Assembly: GCF_007744675.1 (NCBI RefSeq)
Contig: NZ_CP036269.1
Location: forward strand, 6,951,917 to 7,015,916
From: Gimesia alba
Lineage (GTDB): Bacteria > Planctomycetota > Planctomycetia > Planctomycetales > Planctomycetaceae
Reading direction: 5' to 3'
Length of the DNA: 64,000 bases
Shown: in pieces, positions 8,956 through 17,758 of the stretch
How positions within the stretch are numbered: position 1 is the first letter of the stretch
Layout of the letters: every line of letters starts with the position of its first letter
The notes under the pieces: generated by a model
The model's input: only the letters and a program-made list of their open reading frames with translations
The model's database searches: none
What the model was told of the DNA's origin: nothing
Position numbers and translations under genes: made by a program

Positions 8956-9222
8956 GAAATCAGCCTGTTGCAGTTAGAAAAAATAGTTATTTAACAAGAG
9001 TAATTTGTAGGGTACGCACGATCAATGGTGTTTGTAAGCAAAGAAAACAATTTCCACTAAGCTTTCCTACGTTCTGCGGAAAGGTCTGTGTGATCCGATT
9101 CTTGATTCATCGCAGAAAACCCTGGAAAAGTTACCAGATTCTTTGCTGAAATCAGCTGGAGGCTCTGCTAGGATTGATTCTGCCTTTATCAGAAAACCAC
9201 AACTCACTAGCGGAGCGAATTC

Positions 9223-10698
9223 ATGATCCACAGCCTCGGTCGATCTATCACACGTGTGTTCTGTCTATTACTGCTCGTTTTATGCGTGACGCCTCTGGCT
9301 TCAGCCGCCGAGCCCAAAACCAACGTGTTGTTTCTGATCTGCGATGACTTGAACTGCGATCTCGGCTGTTATGGGCACCCGCAGGTGAAATCACCGAATA
9401 TTGATCAGCTGGCGAAGCAGGGGGTTCGCTTTGAACATGCCTACTGTCAGTTTCCGCTCTGTGGACCGAGTCGGGCTTCCTTCATGACCGGCATGTACCC
9501 CGATCAGACGCTCGTGCATCGCAACGCCATTTATATTCGCGAGCATGTGCCCAACGTGCAGACGATGTCGCAGATGTTTCGTAACAACGGCTACTTCGCA
9601 ACCCGTGTCGGGAAAATTTATCACTACAACGTTCCCAAACACATCGGCACCGGTGGACACGACGATCCCTATTCCTGGAACCAGACCTTTAATCCCCGCG
9701 GACGCGATGTCGATGATGAAGATCTGATTTTCAGCCTCACTCCCGGCAGCTTTGGCGGCACACTCAGCTGGCTAGCCGCGGACGGGACCGATGAAGAACA
9801 GACCGACGGCATCGCCGCTGATATCGCTGTTGACCAACTCAAACAATTCGCGAAGAAGAAACAACCGTTCTTCCTCGCCGTCGGCCTCTATCGACCTCAC
9901 ACGCCTTATGTGGCGCCCAAAAATTATTTCGAGATGTATCCTACTGAAAAGATCAAGGTGCCCCAGATTCCAGACGGTTATCTAGAGACGATTCCCAAGC
10001 CGGCCCAAAAATCAGTCACCCGCAAAAAGAATCAGATCAATCTTCCCGATAATCTGTCTCGCCAGGCCATTCAGGCGTATTACGCTTCGATCACCTTCGC
10101 CGATGCCCAACTGGGAAAGATTCTGGAAACGCTCAAACAGACCGGGCTCGACGACAATACGATCATCGTTTTCACCTCTGATCACGGCTATCACATGGGC
10201 GAGCATGGTCACTGGCAGAAGACAACGCTCTTTGAAAACGCGGCCCGCGTGCCGATGATCATCGCCGGTCCGGGAATCACCGCCAAAGGGCAGACGGCGC
10301 TTTCCCCAGCGGAAATGGTTGACTTTTATCCTACATTGGCAGAGCTCTGTGAGTTGAAAACGCCCGCTTCGACTTCCGGCGTCAGTCAGGTTCCCACGCT
10401 GAAAGACGTTGCCACCGCGTCCCGCGAATCCGCGTTAACACAGTACGCGAACGGCTACAGCATTCGCACGCCACGCTACCGTTACACAGAGTGGGGCGAC
10501 AAAGGAGCGCAGGGCGTCGAACTCTACGATCACGAAACCGACACGGTGGAAATGAAAAATCTGGGCAATGATCCGGCGACCGCACAGCTTCGCAAACGGT
10601 TAGCCAATCATCTGCACAAACGCATTGAACAGGCCAACCAGAAACCCAAAGGGGTCAAACAGGTCAAATTCGAAAACCGCCGCCGCGTTCCCCGTTAA
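9223..10698 (+). CDS. Secreted sulfatase, iduronate-2-sulfatase-like
   Basis: A 491-residue sulfatase with a signal peptide (residues 1-29, cut near ASAAE). The metal-binding 'LICDDLNCDLGCYG' is at 38-51. The sulfatase signature C80-G-P-S-R84 carries the cysteine that is converted to formylglycine, and 'TGMYPDQ' follows. Later motifs include the 'FTSDHGYHMGEHGHWQK' block, which supplies Asp and His metal ligands, and 'ENAARVPMIIAGPG'. The CDDLN and GEHG arrangement is typical of the iduronate-2-sulfatase subgroup. The likely role is desulfation of sulfated polysaccharides outside the cytoplasm. It is followed by a Tat-signal amidohydrolase. Confidence 0.9.
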   Translation: MIHSLGRSITRVFCLLLLVLCVTPLASAAEPKTNVLFLICDDLNCDLGCYGHPQVKSPNIDQLAKQGVRFEHAYCQFPLCGPSRASFMTGMYPDQTLVHRNAIYIREHVPNVQTMSQMFRNNGYFATRVGKIYHYNVPKHIGTGGHDDPYSWNQTFNPRGRDVDDEDLIFSLTPGSFGGTLSWLAADGTDEEQTDGIAADIAVDQLKQFAKKKQPFFLAVGLYRPHTPYVAPKNYFEMYPTEKIKVPQIPDGYLETIPKPAQKSVTRKKNQINLPDNLSRQAIQAYYASITFADAQLGKILETLKQTGLDDNTIIVFTSDHGYHMGEHGHWQKTTLFENAARVPMIIAGPGITAKGQTALSPAEMVDFYPTLAELCELKTPASTSGVSQVPTLKDVATASRESALTQYANGYSIRTPRYRYTEWGDKGAQGVELYDHETDTVEMKNLGNDPATAQLRKRLANHLHKRIEQANQKPKGVKQVKFENRRRVPR

Positions 10699-10732
10699 AT
10701 CGGAAACCGGCCTTGTAATTCCTGAAGCAGTT

Positions 10733-10775
10733 GTTTTGAATGGAAGGTGCGCCAGAAGTGGACCTTCCTTCAAAC
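10733..10775 (+). terminator. Long hairpin between sulfatase and amidohydrolase
   Basis: GTTTTGAATGGAAGGT (10733-10748) pairs with ACCTTCCTTCAAAC (10762-10775), a stem of about 14 bp with two bulged bases and a 13-base loop. No T-tract follows on the + strand, so it may be a partial or Rho-dependent terminator, or an mRNA-stability element, rather than a strong intrinsic terminator. Confidence 0.45.
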
Positions 10776-10797
10776 TTCCCACCCACAGGAATGCATC

Positions 10798-11754
10798 ATG
10801 AATTTATCCCGACGCGAATTTTCGAAATCAATGCTCCTCGCCGGCTTTGGTTGTGCCGCCGGTCAATGGTCTGCCCGTAGCCTCAACGCCGCTAAACCAA
10901 ATATCAAAGCGGGCACCGGGATCATCGATGTCCACACACACATCGGCACGTATACCGACCCGAAAAAGAATCTGTCCCCCGAAGCATTGATCACTTGGAT
11001 GGACGAGCATCAAATCGAGAAATCGGTTGTCCTGCCTCTGACATCACCTGAGTCGACCAAATATCTGCAGACAACCGAATCTGTATTGGAAGCTGCGAAG
11101 CAGCATCCTGATCGATTGATTCCATTCTGCTCCGTCGATCCACGCACCACGCACGCCGGCAGCGTCAAGTCACTCGTTGGTATGATTCAAGCCTGGGTCG
11201 ATCAGGGGGCGAAAGGTTTTGGTGAACACAAGGTGGGCCTCAACTTTGACGACCCACTAATGATGCGCGTTTACGAAGCCTGTCAGGAAGTCGGCATCCC
11301 GCTGCTGTTTCATATTGATAACATTCGAGGCAAAGATGTGCCCGGCCTTAAGCGGCTGGAGAACGCCCTCAAGACATTCCCCGAACTCAATTTCATCGGC
11401 CACGGCCCCGGTTGGTGGGCTTCGATCTCCGGTGGACTCACGCCGAAAGAACTGGGCGGGTATCCCAAATCCAAAGTCAAACCGGGCGGCGCGATTGACG
11501 ATCTGATGAGTCGTTACCCCAATATCTACGGCGATCTCTCCGCTGGTTCCGGCGCGAATTCGATCTCCCGCGATCTGGAGTTTGGAACCGAATTTCTGAT
11601 TCGCCGTCAGGATCGCATTCTGTTCGGCACCGATTATCTCGCGCCGGGACAGCAGGTTCCCCAGTTTGAACTCTTCGAAAAGATCGAACTTCCGGATGCG
11701 GTTCTCTCAAAGATTTACCGTGAAAACGTGATTAAACTCCTCAAACTGACGTAA
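10798..11754 (+). CDS. Tat-exported amidohydrolase (amidohydrolase_2 family)
   Basis: A 318-residue metal-dependent hydrolase. ATG 10798 is chosen because a twin-arginine signal starts there (SRREFSKS at 4-11, then a hydrophobic stretch) and an AGGA lies about nine bases upstream. Amidohydrolase hallmarks are DVHTH with H46 and H48, H172 in 'LLFHID', H202 in 'IGHGPG' and D279 in 'LFGTDY', in the order expected for the TIM-barrel amidohydrolase_2 family. 'GEHKVG' near residue 143 probably sits in the active site. Members hydrolyse or decarboxylate small organic acids and lactones. The substrate here is unknown, but the neighbouring sulfatases suggest carbohydrate-related catabolism in the periplasm. 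Confidence 0.85.
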   Translation: MNLSRREFSKSMLLAGFGCAAGQWSARSLNAAKPNIKAGTGIIDVHTHIGTYTDPKKNLSPEALITWMDEHQIEKSVVLPLTSPESTKYLQTTESVLEAAKQHPDRLIPFCSVDPRTTHAGSVKSLVGMIQAWVDQGAKGFGEHKVGLNFDDPLMMRVYEACQEVGIPLLFHIDNIRGKDVPGLKRLENALKTFPELNFIGHGPGWWASISGGLTPKELGGYPKSKVKPGGAIDDLMSRYPNIYGDLSAGSGANSISRDLEFGTEFLIRRQDRILFGTDYLAPGQQVPQFELFEKIELPDAVLSKIYRENVIKLLKLT

Positions 11755-11989
11755 TAACCGGCCCAGCACGTGACCCTTTGATCAGATTTGTGAATTTTCT
11801 TAATAATTAAGGGCAGGTTCACGTTGTTCTATCCGATTATATTTGTGTATGCTGATGCATATGAAGGTTCCTGCCTGAGCTGCTCACCACACAGGAATGA
11901 GAGAGACGTGATTTTTTTATTTTAATCACCGCTTTCTATCTAATCCTAATTAATAATCGATTCCTCGATTTGAGTATGGGAGAATTCGG

Positions 11990-13399
11990 ATGTCCCAACC
12001 AAGTACGTTTCCCAATAATCCACATGGAAGACATCACCAGAGTGGAAGCTCCTTCTCAGCATTTGCCCCCGGTTCCGATCTGATCCGTAGCGGCAGCCGT
12101 CGCTGGTTTCTGCAGACGGGCATGGCTGGCCTGGCAGGATTGACATTGCCAGAATTACTCAAGCAACAGGCAACCGCGGCACCGCAGGCACAGACCAATC
12201 AGAAAATTCAAGCCAAGTCCGTGATCATGATCTGGCTCTCAGGCGGACCGAGCCAATTGGATATGTGGGATTTGAAACCACAGGCGCCCAAAGAAATTCG
12301 CGGGCCCTTTAATCCGATTTCGACCTCAGTAAACGGCATCGAAATCTGCGAGCATATGCCGAAGCAGGCCGCGATGATGGACAAGTTCGCCATCATTCGT
12401 TCGATGGATGCGACCGCCAGCAATCATACGCCGACTACCTTCCAGGCCGCCAATCCCAAATCACGCCGTACCAACGACAACCGAGACGGCGGCGGTTATC
12501 CCTCAATGGGTTCGGTCGCTGCGAAATTTCGCGGACCGAATGTTCCCGGCATGCCCGGCTTTGTCGCATTGGCCGACAGCATGGTTTCAGACATTTACGG
12601 TGCCGGTCATCTGGGTCACCGCTACGAACCACTCGACGGCGTGAAAGCCGCAGGCAAGTTTGGCATGCCCGCTGGTGTGACTTCATCCCGTCTGACAGAC
12701 CGCGACGCCTTACGCCGCCAGTTCGATCAACTACGACAACATACCGAGCTCTCGCCCGAACTCTCCCTGCAGGATCGTTATGTGCAGGAAGCCTACGACA
12801 TGGTCCTTTCCGGCAATGTCGCCAAAGCCTTTGACGTGAATCTGGAACCAGAAAAGGTCCGCCAGAAATATGGCAGTCATTCGTTTGGCCAAAAATCATT
12901 GCTGGCCCGCCGCCTTGTCGAAGCCGGCGTGACCTTCATTACGATGAGCGATGCCTGGGGCCATTGGGATCACCACGGCGACGAAGTGAAATGGGGCGGC
13001 ATTGTCAAAGGTCTCAAACCGATGCTCCCGGTACTTGATCACGGCATCACCACGCTCGTCAGCGATCTGGAAGAACGGGGTCTGCTCGATTCGACCCTGG
13101 TCCTGGTCCTCGGCGAATTCGGTCGTGGCCCCGTGATTACCAAAACCAACGGCCGTGGTCACTGGACCCCGGTCATGTCGATGCTTGCTGCAGGAGCCGG
13201 TGTACCCGGCGGGCAGGTGATCGGCGCCACCGATCGGCGCGGCGGTGAAATCGCCGAACGTCGCCTCGGCCCCGGAGACCTCGGTGCGACCGTGTTCAAG
13301 AAACTGGGCATCGATCCCTACGGCCACTGGATCAAACCGGGCGGGCGTCCCACACCGCTGGTCGAAGGCCCCGCCGGTCCGATTGCGGAACTCGGTTAA
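11990..13399 (+). CDS. DUF1501 protein with twin-arginine signal
   Basis: A 469-residue DUF1501 protein, an alkaline-phosphatase/sulfatase-fold-like family expanded in planctomycetes. An unusually long N-terminus precedes the twin arginine R37-R38 (SRRWFLQTG), followed by a short hydrophobic segment, which suggests Tat export. Family motifs seen are 'MIWLSGGPSQLDMWDLKP', 'EHMPKQAAMMDKFAIIRSM' and 'VLGEFGRGPVITKTNGRGHW'. DUF1501 genes usually pair with a PSCyt/DUF1549-DUF1553 gene; here it stands between an amidohydrolase and a convergent sulfatase. Its stop codon overlaps that of the convergent gene by four bases. The catalytic activity of the family is not established. Confidence 0.88.
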   Translation: MSQPSTFPNNPHGRHHQSGSSFSAFAPGSDLIRSGSRRWFLQTGMAGLAGLTLPELLKQQATAAPQAQTNQKIQAKSVIMIWLSGGPSQLDMWDLKPQAPKEIRGPFNPISTSVNGIEICEHMPKQAAMMDKFAIIRSMDATASNHTPTTFQAANPKSRRTNDNRDGGGYPSMGSVAAKFRGPNVPGMPGFVALADSMVSDIYGAGHLGHRYEPLDGVKAAGKFGMPAGVTSSRLTDRDALRRQFDQLRQHTELSPELSLQDRYVQEAYDMVLSGNVAKAFDVNLEPEKVRQKYGSHSFGQKSLLARRLVEAGVTFITMSDAWGHWDHHGDEVKWGGIVKGLKPMLPVLDHGITTLVSDLEERGLLDSTLVLVLGEFGRGPVITKTNGRGHWTPVMSMLAAGAGVPGGQVIGATDRRGGEIAERRLGPGDLGATVFKKLGIDPYGHWIKPGGRPTPLVEGPAGPIAELG

Positions 13400-14841
13400 T
13401 CCGTTTTGGGCTGATTCGTAAATGGATCCGTTGGATACCGCGCGTCCATATCCTGCAGCATCTGTTTCAGTTGCGCGCCCAGCTGCGCCGTGCGCTCAGG
13501 TTGGCTGTTGCTCAAGTCGTGCTGTTCACCCGGATCACTGCGCAAATCGTAGAGCTCCCGTTTTCCCGATTCGTAAAACTGCAGCAGCTTCGAGTCTCCC
13601 ACACGAATCGCCGACACCGGTCGTGTCTTGCTGACCGCGAAGTCATTCACGCCGATGCTCTCTTTCGCTTTCTTGTAACCTTTCTCCGGATGGTAATAGG
13701 GAAAATGCCACGTCAGGGCACGCGTCGGCCAGTCTGCTGATTTCCCTTCGAACAAAGGGACCAGACTTTTGCCGTCCAGTGTTAGCTTTGAACAATTCCC
13801 GCCGGCGACTTCACAAAATGTGGGAAACAGATCGATGCCACTCACCGGTTTCGTACAGACACTTCCAGCCTGAACGTGCTTCGGCCAACGCACCAGGAAT
13901 GGCACGCGAATACCCGCTTCATACAAGTTCCATTTGCTCCCGCGCAATGGGCCGTTCTCCGCATACTCGGGATGGCCGCCGTTATCGGATGTGAAAACAA
14001 TCAATGTCGAATCGCGGAGTCCCTGTTCATCCAGCGCCATCATAACCTGACCCACGTAATGATCCAGCGTTTCAATGAACGCACCGTAATGGGCGCGGCG
14101 TTTTGCTTCGCCCGGACCGGCGGCCGCTTTGTCTTTGTATTTCTCTATCAGCCAGTCCGTGGGCGAACGAACGGGCGTATGCACGTGAAAGTAAGACAGA
14201 TACAGGAAGAAGGGTTGCTCGCGTTTTTGTTTCAGAAAAGAGATGGCATTGTCAGTCACCGCGTCCGGTGGGAATTCATTTGTTTTGAAATCACCTGGTT
14301 TCCAGTCGAACTTCTTTGCATAGGGATGGCTGCCGAATGTTTCGACGGCCGTCTGAAAACCCTGCTGTTTCGGGCCGTGCGTCGGGCTCCAGCCCAGATA
14401 ACGTTTAAAATGTTCGTTGACATGCCACTTGCCGAAGAAGCCGGTCGCATAGTCTGCCTGCTGCAGCATTTCGCCCAGCGTGACCTCTTTCAACGGGAGG
14501 TCCTGTGTGTACGGAGGTGGCAGCAATTCGCGGAACGGTGGATCAACGCCAGCGGGCTTTGTCACAAATTCAAAATGCAATCGCGCGGGAGTTTTTCCGG
14601 TCAAAATCGAAGCTCGCGAAGCCGAGCAGATCGGGGCCGGGGAGTAGGCATTCGTAAATTTCATCCCTTCCGCAGCCAGCTGATCCAGGTGTGGCGTCTC
14701 AGCCAGCGAGCCCCCATAACAGACCAGATCTTTCCAGCCAAGGTCATCCGACAGAATGAAGACGATGTTGGTCTTTTCGGCGGCATGTGTCGTGGATAAA
14801 CACAAGCAGAGAATGAGTAAACCGAAGAATGAGCGCAGCAT
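13396..14841 (-). CDS. Secreted arylsulfatase-type sulfatase
   Basis: A 481-residue sulfatase with a signal peptide (1-20, cut at THA-A). Motifs are 'FILSDDLGWKDLVCYGG' (metal-binding Asp pair), the signature C72-S-A-S-R76 with the usual Pro replaced by Ala, 'TGKTPAR', 'FGKWHVNEH' and 'TSDNGG'. C72 is the residue oxidised to formylglycine. It belongs to the arylsulfatase A-like group abundant in planctomycetes and probably acts on sulfated glycans. It is 28 bases downstream of the Ig-like protein gene on the same strand and may share its transcript. Confidence 0.9.
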   Translation of the reverse strand: MLRSFFGLLILCLCLSTTHAAEKTNIVFILSDDLGWKDLVCYGGSLAETPHLDQLAAEGMKFTNAYSPAPICSASRASILTGKTPARLHFEFVTKPAGVDPPFRELLPPPYTQDLPLKEVTLGEMLQQADYATGFFGKWHVNEHFKRYLGWSPTHGPKQQGFQTAVETFGSHPYAKKFDWKPGDFKTNEFPPDAVTDNAISFLKQKREQPFFLYLSYFHVHTPVRSPTDWLIEKYKDKAAAGPGEAKRRAHYGAFIETLDHYVGQVMMALDEQGLRDSTLIVFTSDNGGHPEYAENGPLRGSKWNLYEAGIRVPFLVRWPKHVQAGSVCTKPVSGIDLFPTFCEVAGGNCSKLTLDGKSLVPLFEGKSADWPTRALTWHFPYYHPEKGYKKAKESIGVNDFAVSKTRPVSAIRVGDSKLLQFYESGKRELYDLRSDPGEQHDLSNSQPERTAQLGAQLKQMLQDMDARYPTDPFTNQPKTD

Positions 14842-14869
14842 CAGTGAACCTTAACAATAAAGAGAGTGA

Positions 14870-16069
14870 CTATTTAATGGGAATGAGAATTGTAACGGAA
14901 TCGCCGACCGACTTCGATGGCGTCTGTTTTTTGGAAAGATCAATGGCAAATGGACGCGCGATGCTGTTGCCCGCCAGATCTTCGATCACCGTACCAACCA
15001 CCAGTTGATAAACGCCCACCTGCCACGGCTTATTTGGAATGAATCGCCAGACGGTTTCATTCTCCGCCAGTTCGATTTTTCCGGGAACCGGCTTTCCGTT
15101 GAAATCAGCTACGGCCAACTGGCTCAAGAGTAGCGCGTAATCCAGCGGTTCATTCAGTTCATAAACAAGCGGCTCGCGCGTTCCCGGTGCGGGTTTAATC
15201 GACTTCCATTGAAAGATGTCGGGCTGGCGTTCATCCATGGCGACCGCCGTGAATGTTTTTTTCACCTCTGTCCCCAGCGGATGTCCCGACAACGCTGCCC
15301 ATTTCGGGCTGATCCGCAATTCGTATTCCTGCCCTTCGTTGAGAATCGCTCCTAGCTCCACATTCAGATTCACACCCACCTTCTGCCGACCGGGATGAAA
15401 CCAGAGCGTCAACTGTTTGCCATCGGGAGACCAGAGCTCCGTATGCCGAAACGGGCGGGGCACCAGTTTTTTTTGCGTTTTGTTGTACAGCGAAAAGTAT
15501 TCGAAGATCTCCCCCTGCTGCATCGGCTCGGAAAACTGAATGTAAAACTTCAGATGATTCGCGGGCAGTTGTTTGCTCGAAGGATAGACGGCGGTCACAC
15601 GCGGCGGCTGGGAATCGGGCAGGGGAATCGCAACCGTTTTCGTCAAACGTCGCCCCTCTTTGTTCGATGTCAGTTTTAAGGCAGTGGGATTAAAGGCAAC
15701 CTGATATCGACTTCCCCGCACCAGTGGAAAGGCGGGCTTGAATTCCAGTCGCCGGTCTTTAATTTGATAGCGGCCCAGCATCGCCGGGAGATTTGCGTCC
15801 GTCTGTGATTCCCGTTTCAACGAGAGCACACGCTGGAACTGTTCCTCGTCTGCATTATTGAGCGTTGTCCAGAGCCGTTCATCCACTGCTGTTACGACGA
15901 ACAGACAGAGCCGCGGATCGTTTTCGTTTGCTTCAATCGAAAGTTGAAACAGTTTGTCATCCTGCGCACCGGCGGCACTTGTTTGATCAATCAAGATCAC
16001 TGTTCCCAATAGGAACAGCAACGCATAAGAGAGCGATCTCGACACAATAAACGCGTGCAGTTTTGCCAT
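14870..16069 (-). CDS. Secreted Ig-like-domain protein
   Basis: A 399-residue exported protein with an N-terminal hydrophobic segment (about residues 13-33). The segment 'PPRVTAVYPSSKQLPANHLKFYIQFSEPM' (from about residue 153) is typical of bacterial Ig-like domains of the SbsA type. A second such block near the C-terminus ends with 'YQLVVGTVIEDLAGN', also typical of these domains. A binding or structural role outside the cytoplasm is likely. It may be cotranscribed with the sulfatase downstream. A copy of the dispersed palindromic element lies just upstream, at 16086-16161. Confidence 0.75.
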   Translation of the reverse strand: MAKLHAFIVSRSLSYALLFLLGTVILIDQTSAAGAQDDKLFQLSIEANENDPRLCLFVVTAVDERLWTTLNNADEEQFQRVLSLKRESQTDANLPAMLGRYQIKDRRLEFKPAFPLVRGSRYQVAFNPTALKLTSNKEGRRLTKTVAIPLPDSQPPRVTAVYPSSKQLPANHLKFYIQFSEPMQQGEIFEYFSLYNKTQKKLVPRPFRHTELWSPDGKQLTLWFHPGRQKVGVNLNVELGAILNEGQEYELRISPKWAALSGHPLGTEVKKTFTAVAMDERQPDIFQWKSIKPAPGTREPLVYELNEPLDYALLLSQLAVADFNGKPVPGKIELAENETVWRFIPNKPWQVGVYQLVVGTVIEDLAGNSIARPFAIDLSKKQTPSKSVGDSVTILIPIK

Positions 16070-16085
16070 AAGTTTTCACTACCTG

Positions 16086-16161
16086 TGAGCGGAATGGCGC
16101 TAGCCACCGTTTTTGAACCAGGGTCCCAACACACAAACGGCGGCTAGCGCCGTGCCGCTCA
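16086..16161. repeat. Dispersed palindromic element, copy 2 (inverted relative to copy 1)
   Basis: TGAGCGGAATGGCGCTAGCC begins the left arm at 16086, and the right arm ends GCCGTGCCGCTCA at 16161. The first 35 bases (16086-16120) are the exact reverse complement of 5981-6015, and the other arm matches copy 1 with one mismatch over about 27 bases. The element therefore sits in opposite orientation in the two places. It lies between two minus-strand genes and has no open frame. Confidence 0.8.
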
Positions 16162-16238
16162 GTTTCCCCTGAAAACAGGCTCTTTCCTACTCCTTGGACA
16201 GACCAGAAAAGAGCCTGGCATTTACGCGTAAAAATCAC

Positions 16239-17396
16239 TTACGGCAGTTCTGCAATTTCCAGATCGAGGTGCCCTTCGTTATCACGCAGCACCACGATTT
16301 CTTTCTTCTGCAACTTGTCGATGTGGACCGCACCAGAAAGCTGCTCGACAATTTCAATGCCGTCTGGTCCTGCATTTTTCTTCACATTGCGGCGGGCCGC
16401 TTCCTCGTTGACGTCTTCCGCATCAAGGTAGTCCATATTCACACGCACGCCCCACCATTTACTCGGGCCGTACATGCTCTTTTTCCAGTGAAAACGGAAC
16501 GTGTTGGTCAGCAGCCATTCCTTGCCATCACTTTCGTACGTCAGCATATCGAGCGGACGGTTGCCCGAACCGAGTTCGACGACGCTCGTCCCTTTGACTT
16601 TGCTGCCTGACTGCAGTTCGTCCAGCGGGAACTTGGCAATCGGCGTGCAGGAAAATGCACCGACAATATAATTCTTGCCTTTGTTGGAATAGGGCACGAA
16701 GGATTGAATCGGTGCTCTCGTTTCCCATTTGCGATGCGCCACATGGTAGGTTTCGGCACTGTAGATATCAGCCGACGTGCCGTGCGTTAAAGGCAATGGA
16801 ATCGAATAAATTTTGTTGGCGAATTCTTCGTTCGATTGTGCCGCCGCCAGCAGACGGTCGCTGGCCAGTGCCACGCCGGTGATGTTGCGGATCTTCGTAT
16901 CTTTACCACCAGGCAGAGCGACCTGAATATAATCGACTTCGTTGAGATCGAAGTTCTTCACCTTGCCTTGGGCATCGATCACCAGAATCGCCGGCTGTCC
17001 GTCCGTCTTACGACGTACTGACAGATACACGTTTCCGCTCTGTGAATTGACGGCCATGTCGGCAATCATGAGCTGATCGGGTTCGACGCCCAGACTGGCT
17101 GCTGCCGCGACATCGATTTTCGGGATCTTTTTTTCCAGCTTCTTCAGGGGTCCGACATCGTGAGTATCAATGACTGTAATTGTCGCTTTCGCAGGGTCCG
17201 CCACCACCAGCAATCCGCCGGGTCCAAATGTAATCTTGCCTACCGATTTAAAACCGGGATTTCCCTTTTGTACATTTTTGAGATACTTACTCGCCGCATC
17301 TTTGGTCACGCCGGCCTGTATCGTCGGGCCTCCGGTGAGCAACAGCAAGAGCGCCACGATACCGACGCCTGCTTTCATGATTCGCGATCTGATCAT
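16239..17396 (-). CDS. Secreted beta-propeller-like protein
   Basis: A 385-residue protein. ATG at 17396 was chosen because AGGA lies about ten bases upstream and a signal peptide starts there (MIRSRIMKAG then a long hydrophobic run, cut near IQA-G). The mature part has repeated short 'G.L.VAD....I.VID' strands, for example GGLLVVADPAKATITVID, which suggest an NHL/YVTN-type propeller. Stretches such as 'LMIADMAVNSQSGNVYLSVRR' and 'NITGVALASDRLLAAA' fit the same pattern. No catalytic motif is recognised. It is transcribed away from the PSCyt1-DUF1549 gene at 17759. Confidence 0.65.
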   Translation of the reverse strand: MIRSRIMKAGVGIVALLLLLTGGPTIQAGVTKDAASKYLKNVQKGNPGFKSVGKITFGPGGLLVVADPAKATITVIDTHDVGPLKKLEKKIPKIDVAAAASLGVEPDQLMIADMAVNSQSGNVYLSVRRKTDGQPAILVIDAQGKVKNFDLNEVDYIQVALPGGKDTKIRNITGVALASDRLLAAAQSNEEFANKIYSIPLPLTHGTSADIYSAETYHVAHRKWETRAPIQSFVPYSNKGKNYIVGAFSCTPIAKFPLDELQSGSKVKGTSVVELGSGNRPLDMLTYESDGKEWLLTNTFRFHWKKSMYGPSKWWGVRVNMDYLDAEDVNEEAARRNVKKNAGPDGIEIVEQLSGAVHIDKLQKKEIVVLRDNEGHLDLEIAELP

Positions 17397-17758
17397 CAAA
17401 TTGGTTCCTGAAAAATGAAAATTGAAACAGCGGGAATCCGCTCCCCTCCAACTGAACTCAATCCTAATTTCCTCAAATTTGAGAGTCAACAAGATTGTGA
17501 ATTTATCATCCCTTTGTGCCGATTCTGCATATTGTGCAAACAAGGCAAAACAGGGGCGACAACCAAAACGCTGCAATTCTGGTAAGATCTCCCAACGCGC
17601 TTGACTTTTCTGATGCGTTTTCGGTTATAATAAGCTTTCTTCCGAAAACAGGAACACCATCCCCTGTTCGGAGTCGATACCAGCAAGAGTCCCTTGGTAA
17701 TCCAGACCGGTTACCATTCCCGCCTGTTCCATCCTCAAATGACGAGAAACATTCAGCA
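17397..17758. other. Divergent intergenic region, 17.4-17.76 kb
   Basis: No credible gene lies here; the open frame upstream of 17759 looks non-coding. The region must hold promoters for both flanking genes. The best candidate on the + strand is described separately at 17601-17631. Confidence 0.4.
17601..17631 (+). promoter_or_regulatory. Candidate sigma-70-type promoter for the PSCyt1-DUF1549 gene
   Basis: TTGACT (17601-17606) and a consensus TATAAT (17626-17631) are separated by 19 bases, slightly long for a housekeeping promoter. The predicted transcript would have a leader of about 120 bases before ATG 17759. Confidence 0.45.

Noticed and set aside
13876-14799. 307-codon open frame opposite the sulfatase gene
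   Set aside because: It lies entirely within a clear sulfatase on the minus strand and reads as an antisense shadow.
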